The notes beneath the pieces were generated by a model. The model did no database searches and was not told where the DNA came from. It was given only the letters and a program-made list of their open reading frames with translations. 34,165 nucleotides of DNA, taken from Endozoicomonas sp. Lineage in GTDB: Bacteria > Pseudomonadota > Gammaproteobacteria > Pseudomonadales > Endozoicomonadaceae. This document shows positions 18,806 to 27,535 of the stretch, piece after piece. The stretch is taken from contig JAQFVO010000563.1 in the NCBI GenBank assembly GCA_027942505.1, positions 1 to 34,165 of the forward strand, in the 5' to 3' direction. A program made the position numbers and the translations under genes. Numbering within the stretch: position 1 is the stretch's first letter; each line of letters starts with the position of its first letter.

Positions 18806-20059
18806 ATGAGTCTTATTAAAGGGGCAAGCGTTTATCTTACAACAAATATAATCAAAGCTTTAATACCGTTTCTAATACTGCCTATACTTACTCGCTATTT
18901 AAGTACTGAAGAGTATGGGCAGGTTGCAATATTTCAAACTTTTTTAGCTTTAATTTCGAGTGTTGTTGGATTAAATACTGTTGGTGCTGCTAGTCGAAAA
19001 TTTTATGATGATGTAGATAGTCAGGTTTTAAGGAGATTTAATGGTAGTTGCTTACAGATACTTTTGTTAAGTTCGTCTCTGTTCTTCTTTGGAGTGAATA
19101 TATTTAAAGATGAGTTAAAAGGCTTTTTGCAAATACCATTGTCATGGATTATGACTGCGGTTCTTATCAATTCCCTATGCTACATCACATCATTAAGGCT
19201 AGGGCAATGGCAGATACGAAAGAAAGCTAAGCAGTATGGGTACCTTGCAGTTAGTGAAAGTTCTGTAAATATGGGGCTTTCACTATTGTTGTTGGTTGTA
19301 TTTAAGCTTGGTGCGGATAGCCGAGTTATTGCTCAGTTATTAGCCTGTTTTATCAGTTTCATAATTTCGTTGTATTTACTTTTTAAAGATAATCTCATAT
19401 CCATTTTTGTATGGGACAAGAGTTATATTAAAGAAGCATTATCATTCGGTGTACCATTACTGCCACACACCTTTGGACTATTTCTGATTGCCATGACTGG
19501 TCGTTTTGTAATAAATAACTATTTAGGGCTTTCTGAAGCAGGTATATATATGGTGGCTGTCCAGTTAAGTACGTCTATGTCGATTGTTTTTGATGCTATA
19601 AATAAGGCTTATGTTCCTTGGTTGTTTGAACGATTGAAGTACGAAGATAATCAAGAAAAACGGCGCATTGTTAGAAATACGTATGTGTATTTTATTACTA
19701 TTTTAATTGTTGTTGCATTTGCTTTTGCCCTTGGGCCTTTTATTGTCACCTTAATAGCAGGTGAAAAGTATAAGTCTGCCGGGGATGTCATCGGTTGGCT
19801 CTGCCTGGGGCAAGCATTTGGTGGCATGTATCTGATGGTTACAAATTATAACTTCTATGCTAAGAAGACTAAAAATCTAGCCATGGTTACCATTGCAACA
19901 GGAATAATAAATGTACCTTTATTGCTTATATTTGTTAATAAATTTGGAATAGTGGGCGCTGGTATTTCATTTGCAATAGCTAAGTTTCTCCAGTTCTCAA
20001 TGACTTGGGCTCTCGCAAATCGTGCTGTATATATGCCTTGGAATTTATTAAAATCATGA
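18806..20059 (+). CDS. Second Wzx-type flippase / polysaccharide biosynthesis membrane protein
   Basis: The 417-residue polytopic membrane protein begins with the flippase-type segment NIIKALIPFLILPILTRYLSTEEYG, shown here only to its 20-residue core PFLILPILTRYLSTEEYGQV. It has about 12 hydrophobic stretches. It differs clearly from the flippase at 14083 in length and sequence. DNA here is strongly AT-rich. Its stop overlaps the sialyltransferase start, linking it to the sialic-acid cassette, and it may be dedicated to a sialylated unit. No functional difference between the two flippases can be read from sequence. Confidence 0.88.
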   Translation: MSLIKGASVYLTTNIIKALIPFLILPILTRYLSTEEYGQVAIFQTFLALISSVVGLNTVGAASRKFYDDVDSQVLRRFNGSCLQILLLSSSLFFFGVNIFKDELKGFLQIPLSWIMTAVLINSLCYITSLRLGQWQIRKKAKQYGYLAVSESSVNMGLSLLLLVVFKLGADSRVIAQLLACFISFIISLYLLFKDNLISIFVWDKSYIKEALSFGVPLLPHTFGLFLIAMTGRFVINNYLGLSEAGIYMVAVQLSTSMSIVFDAINKAYVPWLFERLKYEDNQEKRRIVRNTYVYFITILIVVAFAFALGPFIVTLIAGEKYKSAGDVIGWLCLGQAFGGMYLMVTNYNFYAKKTKNLAMVTIATGIINVPLLLIFVNKFGIVGAGISFAIAKFLQFSMTWALANRAVYMPWNLLKS

Positions 20060-21036
20060 CTAGTTTATTTATCTGTAGATCACCGTTGCAAGCACTAATA
20101 GCAGAAGAGATAATAAGAACAGTACTATCGAATAAAGATGTACACCTTATCTATTTGGTCTTTAACGTAAGCAAGAAGAATCGCTACTACTTTGATAGGT
20201 TATCTAAATATTGTACTTATTCGACATTTCATGTTGTAAGCCAACGATATCCATTCTTTTTTGTTGAGTTAAATAAAATAATCAATAAAGATGTAAGTTA
20301 TGATAACGTGTTTATTTCATCAATTGATAATGTTCAAATACATTATGTGTTATCCAGGATAAAGAAAAATAAGCTCTTAACTTTTGATGATGGTACAGCA
20401 AATATATCTTACAATGGCGGTTATTATAGTCAGTCTTTATCAACTAAAATTAAATCATTGTTTAAGTCACCATTTTATAGACTTTATGGCTGTAAATATA
20501 ATTTCAATAAGGTTAAGGAGCAGTCTTCTACTCACTACACGTTATATGCAGGTAGGAATATAATAGATAATACAGTGTTGTTGTCTCTGGCCAACACAAA
20601 GTTAAGCCTATTTCAAGAATCAAAAAATAAAAATAAAGGTAGTTGTATCTTATTCCTAGGAACTGTGTATGATGAGATTGTGCATAATAAAAAACATGCA
20701 GAAGTTTTTGTTTCAAAAGTAAGAGATTATGTTTATACACTCCGAAATAAATCTAAAATATACTACCTGCCACATCCACGAGATAATAACAACTATTTTG
20801 ATCTTGAACTGGTTGATAATTATGAGTGCTTAGTTGCTGAAGACGTTGTAGTAGATCTTTTGAAAACTTACTCTACTATCACGTTATTAGGTTTTTCAAG
20901 TAGTGCTCAATTTAATTTTTTGGAGTGTGAAAGCATCAAGAATAAAATATTTAAATCTGATCTGATCACTTTTAAATATGATAGGCTAAATGAATTCATG
21001 GCTGTCCATTGTGATGAAGTTGTAGATTTATCTTAA
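20056..21036 (+). CDS. GT52-family sialyltransferase (Lst-like)
   Basis: The 326-residue protein starts TSLFICRSPLQALIAEEII, the opening typical of GT52 enzymes such as Neisseria Lst. It has the family block TFDDGTANI (109-117), YYLPHPRD (236-243) and LGFSSSA (278-284). GT52 members transfer Neu5Ac from CMP-Neu5Ac, often alpha-2,3 to galactose; a few use other donors. With neuABC next door a sialyltransferase is the best call, while linkage and acceptor are not readable. ATG 20056 overlaps the flippase stop. The longer frame from 20005 only shadows that gene. Confidence 0.85.
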   Translation: MTSLFICRSPLQALIAEEIIRTVLSNKDVHLIYLVFNVSKKNRYYFDRLSKYCTYSTFHVVSQRYPFFFVELNKIINKDVSYDNVFISSIDNVQIHYVLSRIKKNKLLTFDDGTANISYNGGYYSQSLSTKIKSLFKSPFYRLYGCKYNFNKVKEQSSTHYTLYAGRNIIDNTVLLSLANTKLSLFQESKNKNKGSCILFLGTVYDEIVHNKKHAEVFVSKVRDYVYTLRNKSKIYYLPHPRDNNNYFDLELVDNYECLVAEDVVVDLLKTYSTITLLGFSSSAQFNFLECESIKNKIFKSDLITFKYDRLNEFMAVHCDEVVDLS

Positions 21037-21039
21037 TTT

Positions 21040-21264
21040 TTGAGTTTGAGAATCACAATAGTACATCTGGCAATGAGCGCTAGCTTATTTGCAGGCATTA
21101 TCATCTCTTCATGTATTAGTTACCTCGATTTTAATATGCGTATTATTGGTGAATTATGGCATGGGTTTACTCAGTTTTTAGAGGTGTTGTTTGGTTGGGC
21201 TTTTCTAGATAATTTAAGCGGCTTAACTTGTTTGGGTGGATTTAATAGTAAGGTCAATTCCTGA
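21040..21264 (+). CDS. Possible small membrane protein, or non-coding remnant
   Basis: A frame of 74 codons from TTG 21040 contains hydrophobic stretches (for example SLFAGIIISSCISYL and FLEVLFGWAFL). I recognise no family. There is no clear ribosome site, and an internal ATG at 21073 would give a shorter product. It lies in the 471-base gap between the sialyltransferase and the acyltransferase. It could be a decayed membrane gene. I would not annotate it as a real gene without homologs. Confidence 0.2.
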   Translation: MSLRITIVHLAMSASLFAGIIISSCISYLDFNMRIIGELWHGFTQFLEVLFGWAFLDNLSGLTCLGGFNSKVNS

Positions 21265-21507
21265 AAAGAATATTTTAATTTGCTTTTTAGTTTTCAATGC
21301 CATAAATGTGAGCAAGCTTAGGAAGCTTCTTCCTACGCTGTGGTAACAGATTTTTTGTTTTATATGTATTGGGGGTTGATACTGTAGCTAAAATATTTTT
21401 GTCATTAAAATTTTTATTGCTTTTCAATTAATCATGCTCGCTTTTTCAATGACATGGACTCATGATGCGGGTCAGTTCATATAAAGTTGATCTCTTTAGG
21501 TGCTTTG
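21265..21507 (+). other. Non-coding AT-rich gap with a perfect 7-bp hairpin
   Basis: Bases 21319-21325 (taggaag) pair exactly with 21329-21335 (cttccta) across a three-base loop. A T-rich run follows only about 15 bases later, so an intrinsic terminator is doubtful. No gene, repeat family or promoter stands out in the rest of the gap. Confidence 0.3.
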
Positions 21508-23397
21508 ATGAAATTCAGAACAGATATAAATGGATTAAGGGCATTGGCAATTATTGCTGTTGTTTTGTTCCACTTTAATCCACGTTGGGCTCCAGGTGGT
21601 TTTGCTGGTGTCGATGTGTTTTTTGTTCTCTCTGGTTTCCTAATGACTGGAATAATCTTCCGAAGATTAGAAAACAATAATTTCTCAATCATTAATTTTT
21701 ATGTTGACCGAGCTAACCGCATTATTCCTGCATTATCAGTTGTATGTGCAGTACTACTGTTGCTTGGTTTCTTTATTCTTACACCCTTAGACTATCGATT
21801 ATTAGGTAAACATGTTGCAAGCAGTATGGGGTTCTTTTCCAATATGGTTTATTGGGGAGAGTCTGGTTATTTCGATACTGCATCTCATAATAAATGGTTG
21901 CTACATACATGGTCACTGTCTGTTGAATGGCAGTTCTATATTATATACCCCATTGTATTGTTGCTGCTAAATAGGTTTATGTCACTGGTAAATTTAAAGC
22001 GTCTATTTATCGTTGGAACGTTGCTTGCTTTTATCTTCAGTGCTTATGCTACTTTTCGTTGGCCAAGTGCCTCATATTTCTTACTGCCAACTCGCGTATG
22101 GGAAATGTTAATGGGAGGAGTGGCATATCTTTACCCATTAAACTTTCGAGAAAGTATCAAGAAATACCTTGGATGGCTGGGGATTAGTTTGATCTTGGCT
22201 TCGTATTTTCTTATCTCAAAAGATAATTTGTGGCCGGGTTACTTGGCATTAATTCCAGTTGTCGGTGCATATTTTGTAATTGTTGCTAATTCTAATAACA
22301 TCATCACTGATAATTTAATTTCTCAAAAGATTGGTTTATGGTCATACTCCATATATCTATGGCATTGGCCAGTTTACGTACTCATACATACGGGAGGTTA
22401 CATTGATAAACAAATTTATCTGGCAGTTGGGATGCTGTTATCAATTGCACTAGGCTATGTTAGTTACAGGTATATTGAGAAAGTTAAATTCAGAAATAAT
22501 ATTAGCGCGTCTCAATTCTTAAGTTGCAAGCCTTTATATATGTGTATTGTGATTGCATTTTTTGGCTTTGTAGTTTTTATAAATACGAATATTTTCTATA
22601 AAATCCCCAACGATATTTATAACCAGATGCTCGTTAATAAAGATGTGGATAATAATGGTGAATATACTTGGTTGAAAATTGAAGAGCTTGATAAAAAAGG
22701 ATCATTTGTAAACAATAAATATAATGTTTTGGTAATAGGCGATTCACAAGCGGGTGATTTTATAAATATACTAAATAAATCTGGAGTGAATAAAAATATT
22801 GATATCATTGCAAGAGTGGTGGAGGCAAGATGTGGAGCCTTTTATGTTGATGGTGAAGACCAGGTAAAACTACTCAAAGCTAACCAGTTAAGTGATTATT
22901 CAAATGGTCTGTGCCGAACATCTATAGATAGGTTGATGCAAGACATAATAATAAAAGAAGCTGATGCCATCATAATTTCCATGTTGTGGAAGGATAAAAA
23001 TATACCTTTTATCATGATGTCCATATCAAAACTAAGAAGTGAAAATAAAAATGCAAATATTTATATTGTTGGTGGAAAATCATTTGATAAACCAATCCCT
23101 GTAATGATGTATGAGGCATATTTAAAATCCATACCAGTTAACACCTATGCTTTTAAAAATTTACCCGATGATCAAGATCTCCAAAATGAGATGTTTTCCA
23201 AAAATGAAGATCTATTAAAGTACCAATACATAAATATGACAAATATTCTATGCTCCGATGCTGACTGCTTGGTTTATGATGATGGTGGTGGAACGCTTTA
23301 TTATGACTCCAGGCATTTTACACGATATGGTGCAAAATTTATGAGCAAAAGAATTAAAGATGAAAATATATTTCCTTCGAATTTTTATTTGAATTGA
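21508..23397 (+). CDS. OafA-type O-acyltransferase with C-terminal SGNH domain
   Basis: The 629-residue protein combines two domains. The N-terminal acyltransferase-3 membrane domain (about 1-350) has FRTDINGLRALAI, the key His22 in VLFHF, and GGFAGVDVFFVLSGF. The periplasmic SGNH-hydrolase-like domain has GDSQAGD (from 411; Ser413 the likely nucleophile) and the DSRH pair Asp600/His603. Such fusions acetylate cell-surface sugars using cytoplasmic acetyl-CoA, the SGNH domain completing transfer outside. ATG 21508 gives the family start; an in-frame TTG at 21487 is less likely. It lies in the sialic-acid cassette, so Neu5Ac or another residue of that unit may be acetylated. Confidence 0.92.
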   Translation: MKFRTDINGLRALAIIAVVLFHFNPRWAPGGFAGVDVFFVLSGFLMTGIIFRRLENNNFSIINFYVDRANRIIPALSVVCAVLLLLGFFILTPLDYRLLGKHVASSMGFFSNMVYWGESGYFDTASHNKWLLHTWSLSVEWQFYIIYPIVLLLLNRFMSLVNLKRLFIVGTLLAFIFSAYATFRWPSASYFLLPTRVWEMLMGGVAYLYPLNFRESIKKYLGWLGISLILASYFLISKDNLWPGYLALIPVVGAYFVIVANSNNIITDNLISQKIGLWSYSIYLWHWPVYVLIHTGGYIDKQIYLAVGMLLSIALGYVSYRYIEKVKFRNNISASQFLSCKPLYMCIVIAFFGFVVFINTNIFYKIPNDIYNQMLVNKDVDNNGEYTWLKIEELDKKGSFVNNKYNVLVIGDSQAGDFINILNKSGVNKNIDIIARVVEARCGAFYVDGEDQVKLLKANQLSDYSNGLCRTSIDRLMQDIIIKEADAIIISMLWKDKNIPFIMMSISKLRSENKNANIYIVGGKSFDKPIPVMMYEAYLKSIPVNTYAFKNLPDDQDLQNEMFSKNEDLLKYQYINMTNILCSDADCLVYDDGGGTLYYDSRHFTRYGAKFMSKRIKDENIFPSNFYLN

Positions 23398-23474
23398 GAT
23401 TGTTAGCAAATTGTAGAATTAATGGTTTGCATTTTTTAAAAACGATAAAATCCCTCTGAAGGTGCTAAAGCTTT

Positions 23475-24605
23475 ATGAAGAAAATTTCACTATTTTTACC
23501 AGATCTCCGGGGAGGTGGTGCGGAAAAGGTAGCGGTAAATCTTGCCAATGAAATGGTCCGTAGAGGCTTTGATATTGATGTGGTTCTGATTAAAAGCCAA
23601 GGTGAATTATTAGTCGACTTGGATCCATTAATTGATATAATTGATTTGGATTCTGAGAGAATAAGAAGTGCAGTAAAACCTTATATTTCATACCTTCAAA
23701 ATAGTAAGCCCGATGTTATTTTGGCTTCAATGTGGCCCTTAACATCAATAGCAATCATTGCTAATCGACTGGCTAAGTCACAGAGTACCGTTATTGTATC
23801 TGAACACACTACATGGTCACGATCACAAATAGTTAAAAAATTGGGCCGGCGGTGGATGACTCGTTTAATAATGTCATTAACCTTTCCATTTGCCGATGGC
23901 ATCATTACGGTTTCAAAAGGTGTGGCTTCAGATTTGGCCAGATTTTCCTTCACTAAGCGGCAGTTAATATCAGTTATTTATAATCCGGTCGTAGACGAGA
24001 GAAAGTTGGAGTGTTGTGATTCATTCATCAATCATCAATGGCCAAAAGCTAAATATCATATATTGAGTGTCGGAACATTAAAGCCTGTGAAGGATTTTGC
24101 TACTTTATTAAAAGCTTTCGCATTAGCTAGAAAAAAAGTAGATGTCTCACTGATTATTCTGGGGGAGGGGGAGTTAAAAGCAGAGTTGTTAGCGTTATCT
24201 GATAAGTTGGGAATAAGTTCACACGTCTTATTTCCAGGTTTTGTTAGAAACACAATACCTTACTACCAATTTGCGGATCTGTTCGTTTTATCATCGTTAG
24301 CTGAAGGGTTTGGAAATGTTATTGTGGAGTCTATGGCCTCCGGCACACCGGTAGTGGCAACAGATTGTCAGTCGGGACCAAGGGAAATTCTTAACGATGG
24401 GGAGTATGGCAAGTTGGTACCAGTCTCTGATGTAGATGCATTGGCAAATGCAATAGTAAATTCTATTAAAGAAATACACGATCTGGAAGCTTTAAAGCAA
24501 CGTGCAAGTGATTTCACAATAGATAAAATCACCAGTCAGTATTTAAAGGTGATGCTTTCTGAAAAGCAAAAGCATATTGGAACTAAAGAAGTTTGCAGAG
24601 GATGA
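23475..24605 (+). CDS. GT4-family glycosyltransferase
   Basis: The GT-B fold protein of 376 residues has the N-terminal glycine-rich LRGGGAEKVAVNLA, a mid-protein LSVGTLKPVKDF strand, and the retaining-GT4 motif EGFGNVIVE (Glu277 and Glu285, the EX7E pair) followed by SMASGTPVVATD. It is cytoplasmic and adds a sugar with retention of configuration; donor unknown. An aaggtg site precedes the ATG. It is followed by a 329-base non-coding gap. Confidence 0.9.
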   Translation: MKKISLFLPDLRGGGAEKVAVNLANEMVRRGFDIDVVLIKSQGELLVDLDPLIDIIDLDSERIRSAVKPYISYLQNSKPDVILASMWPLTSIAIIANRLAKSQSTVIVSEHTTWSRSQIVKKLGRRWMTRLIMSLTFPFADGIITVSKGVASDLARFSFTKRQLISVIYNPVVDERKLECCDSFINHQWPKAKYHILSVGTLKPVKDFATLLKAFALARKKVDVSLIILGEGELKAELLALSDKLGISSHVLFPGFVRNTIPYYQFADLFVLSSLAEGFGNVIVESMASGTPVVATDCQSGPREILNDGEYGKLVPVSDVDALANAIVNSIKEIHDLEALKQRASDFTIDKITSQYLKVMLSEKQKHIGTKEVCRG

Positions 24606-24934
24606 TATGCCGTTTAAGGCCAGTTCCCAAATTTCCTGATATTGTATTACTATCGATAATTCGGTAGTTAGCTTGTCAAAAGAGTGGTCAGAATATTTTA
24701 TTTCCAGTTTCTGATAACGAAGTTTGTTATTGTTCAATGGCTGATAAATCCCCTTTATCCTGAAGATAACCATTGAAATCAATACAGAAACTATTTCCAT
24801 ATACCAATGTTCCAGTCTGTTTTCAGTTCTCATTCCGGTAAGTTTATTTTTGCTTAGGAGGTGATTAAATAAAACTCCTAAAGGTCTGAGAGCAATCCTG
24901 ATATTTATTTGTAAGCAGTTGAGAGTATAAATTA
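24606..24934. other. Gap of 329 bases with a long minus-strand open frame, possibly a gene remnant
   Basis: No forward gene fits. The minus strand is open throughout (24543-25022) and reads stretches such as IRIALRPLGVLF and TENRLEHWYMEIVSVLIS. These look more protein-like than an average shadow and run outside the flanking genes. A decayed transposase end is one idea, but I recognise no catalytic motif. No good ribosome site or terminal repeats are seen. It may simply be AT-rich spacer. Confidence 0.2.
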
Positions 24935-26080
24935 GTGGCACGAATACTTTATTTATCCTACACCGGTATGACTGAATCTCTCGGTAAATCTCAAGTTTTG
25001 TCATACATAAGGGAAACCTCAAAAAGTAACCAGATGTACCTTATATCGGTAGAGCGTGAGCAAGTCGATGAGGTGCTAAAAAATGATATTTTGGGCTGTG
25101 GTTTTCAATGGGTTTATTTTTATGCAAAAAAAAACAAAATACTCAATTTTGCTTTGATCATATATATATACATATATTCTTTGTTTTTATGTAAAAAACA
25201 TAAAGTCGAAATAGTTCACGCCCGAAGTTATCTCATGGGTATCGTAGGCATGCTACTGAAGAAAACAGCTAAAATAAAATACCTGTTTGATGCCCGTGGG
25301 TTCTGGTTTGATGAATTGTACGAAAATGGAAGAATAAAAAGTTCAAGGCTATATGGCTGGTTAAAAAAAATTGAGAAAAGATTGTATCGTAATGCTGACC
25401 ATATTATCACATTAACTTGCAGCTCACTTCCCGTCATAAGTGACATGGTAGGTGGTACTGAAAATGTCACTGTTATACCTACATGTGTCGATCTTGACCA
25501 CTTCGATTATAGAAAATATACGAGTAAAGACAGCCATAGAACAATAAATCTTGCTTATGTTGGCTCTGTAGCTCAAAGATATTTGTTTGATGACGTTGCC
25601 AGGTTGGTCAAAAAGCTAAGTGATAATATAAATAATCTTGAGTTTCACATTTTTACCAGGGACTGTGAGCTAGCACAGGAGATTTGTAGTAAATATCACC
25701 TTGAACCCATTATAAAAAAAGTGGGATTCGACGATATGCCTGAAGAATTAGCAATCATCGATTGCAGTATTTTCTTCATGAAGAGAACACCTGGAACTCT
25801 CGCAATGGCACCAACAAAGTTTGCTGAGTTCTTAGCCATGGGTATACCTTCCATTGTTAATGATAATGGCAGTGATGTAGTCAATGTAGTTGAAAAGAAA
25901 TCTGCTGGAGTTGTTATAAGGGACTTTTCAAATACTACCCCTGCGATTTCTTTTTTACAAAATAGTGTGGATAAAGAAAGCTTAAGAACACTGGCATCTG
26001 ACATTTACTCTTTATCAGATGCTGTGAATAAAACTAATGTGATTTACCAAGAACTCAATTTAAAAACAAGGGGCCTGTAA
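24935..26080 (+). CDS. GT4-like glycosyltransferase
   Basis: A GT-B type protein of 381 residues that starts at GTG 24935 with [19 protein letters not shown]. It has [11 protein letters not shown] near 120 and the C-terminal donor-binding region [18 protein letters not shown], where many GT4 relatives have KFxEF. The classical EX7E pair is not obvious. A nine-A run occurs at 25126-25134 within the coding region. Its stop overlaps the ugd start by one base. DNA is AT-rich up to this gene and becomes GC-richer at ugd, so it is the last gene of the acquired cassette. Donor unknown. Confidence 0.85.
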   Translation: MARILYLSYTGMTESLGKSQVLSYIRETSKSNQMYLISVEREQVDEVLKNDILGCGFQWVYFYAKKNKILNFALIIYIYIYSLFLCKKHKVEIVHARSYLMGIVGMLLKKTAKIKYLFDARGFWFDELYENGRIKSSRLYGWLKKIEKRLYRNADHIITLTCSSLPVISDMVGGTENVTVIPTCVDLDHFDYRKYTSKDSHRTINLAYVGSVAQRYLFDDVARLVKKLSDNINNLEFHIFTRDCELAQEICSKYHLEPIIKKVGFDDMPEELAIIDCSIFFMKRTPGTLAMAPTKFAEFLAMGIPSIVNDNGSDVVNVVEKKSAGVVIRDFSNTTPAISFLQNSVDKESLRTLASDIYSLSDAVNKTNVIYQELNLKTRGL

Positions 26081-27399
26081 TGAAAATCACTGTTTTTGGC
26101 ATTGGCTATGTTGGTCTGGTACAGGCCGCAGTACTGGCTGAAGTCGGCCACGATGTTGTGTGCGTTGATGTTGACCAAGAGAAAGTAGATAACCTGAAGC
26201 AGGGTATTATCCCTATCTTTGAGCCCGGTCTTGAGCCGCTGGTTAAGACAAATTATGAGGCAGGCCGCCTGCAGTTCACTACTGATGCGAAACAAGGTGT
26301 TGAGCACGGTAAGTTGCAATTTATTGCTGTCGGCACTCCCCCGGATGAAGATGGCTCCGCTGACTTGCAGTATGTGCTGGCAGTAGCCCAGACCATTGCC
26401 AGCCATATGAACACGGATAAAATCCTGGTCAATAAGTCCACTGTGCCTGTAGGTACTGCTGATAAAGTAAAGATGCGAGTTGATGAAGTATTGGCTGCCC
26501 GTGGTACAAGGTTTGGATTTCATGTGTGCTCAAATCCAGAGTTCCTGAAAGAGGGCTCAGCGGTTGATGATTGCATGAAGCCGGATCGCATCATTATCGG
26601 AACTGACAGTGATGATGTTATTGAGACCATGCGTGAACTTTATGAGCCGTTTAACCGCAATCATGAACGTCTGGTATTAATGGATGTGCGCAGTGCTGAG
26701 CTGACCAAGTATGCAGCCAACTGCATGCTGGCTACCAAGATCAGTTTTATGAATGAGATGGCTGGGCTGGCAGAAATGCTGGGCGCGGACATCGAGATGG
26801 TTCGCCAGGGCATTGGATCTGATCCCCGCATCGGTTATCACTTTATCTACCCGGGTTGTGGCTATGGTGGCTCCTGCTTCCCCAAAGATGTACAGGCTCT
26901 GAAGCGCACAGCGGAAGAGATTGATTTTGAACCAGTGTTGCTACGCGCGGTTGAAAACCGCAATGCCAGGCAGAAGGAGGTGCTGTATGATAAGATTACA
27001 GCCCATTATCAGGGAGATCTGGCGGGTAAAACCTTTGCGCTCTGGGGGCTGGCCTTCAAGCCCAATACTGATGATATGCGTGATGCGCCAAGCCGGGTGT
27101 TGATGGAAGCCCTGTGGAAGGCCGGAGCAAGGGTGCAAGCCTATGACCCCGAGGCAATGGAAGAAGCCCAGCGTATTTATGGCGTAAGGGATGAGCTACA
27201 ACTGTGTGGTACCAGAAAATCTGCGCTCAGTGGTGCGGATGCTCTGGTTATCTGTACAGAGTGGAAAACTTTTCGGGCCCCGGATTTTGAACAGATGCAA
27301 GAACTGCTCAAAGAGCCGGTTATCTTCGATGGTCGTAATATGTTCGAACCAACTCGTATGGCTCGTAAAGGTTTCACCTACTACTCTATTGGCCGTTAA
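26080..27399 (+). CDS. ugd: UDP-glucose 6-dehydrogenase
   Basis: The 439-residue protein has the Rossmann motif GIGYVG (7-12), [22 protein letters not shown] and the catalytic Cys266 in GGSCFPKD. It makes UDP-glucuronate from UDP-glucose with two NAD+. Downstream, a UDP-GlcA 4-epimerase turns part of this into UDP-GalA. It is a second, distinct dehydrogenase from the TviB/WbpO enzyme at 4104. In the family, activity is often raised by tyrosine kinases of the Wzc type; whether that holds here is unknown. Confidence 0.95.
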   Translation: MKITVFGIGYVGLVQAAVLAEVGHDVVCVDVDQEKVDNLKQGIIPIFEPGLEPLVKTNYEAGRLQFTTDAKQGVEHGKLQFIAVGTPPDEDGSADLQYVLAVAQTIASHMNTDKILVNKSTVPVGTADKVKMRVDEVLAARGTRFGFHVCSNPEFLKEGSAVDDCMKPDRIIIGTDSDDVIETMRELYEPFNRNHERLVLMDVRSAELTKYAANCMLATKISFMNEMAGLAEMLGADIEMVRQGIGSDPRIGYHFIYPGCGYGGSCFPKDVQALKRTAEEIDFEPVLLRAVENRNARQKEVLYDKITAHYQGDLAGKTFALWGLAFKPNTDDMRDAPSRVLMEALWKAGARVQAYDPEAMEEAQRIYGVRDELQLCGTRKSALSGADALVICTEWKTFRAPDFEQMQELLKEPVIFDGRNMFEPTRMARKGFTYYSIGR

Positions 27400-27535
27400 A
27401 AGGCCAATCACTTCAGAGGCGCAGGCATGGAGGAAAAAGATCTTGGTTAACAATTGTTGAAGATTTTTGTCTACTGCCAAAATTTTTCTTCTTATCCATT
27501 GTGCTGTGCCTGTTCGGTAGAAAAGGATTATAACT

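Noticed and set aside
27449-27458. Palindrome aacaattgtt after ugd
   Set aside because: Short AT-rich palindromes are expected by chance; no second copy or promoter context supports an operator.
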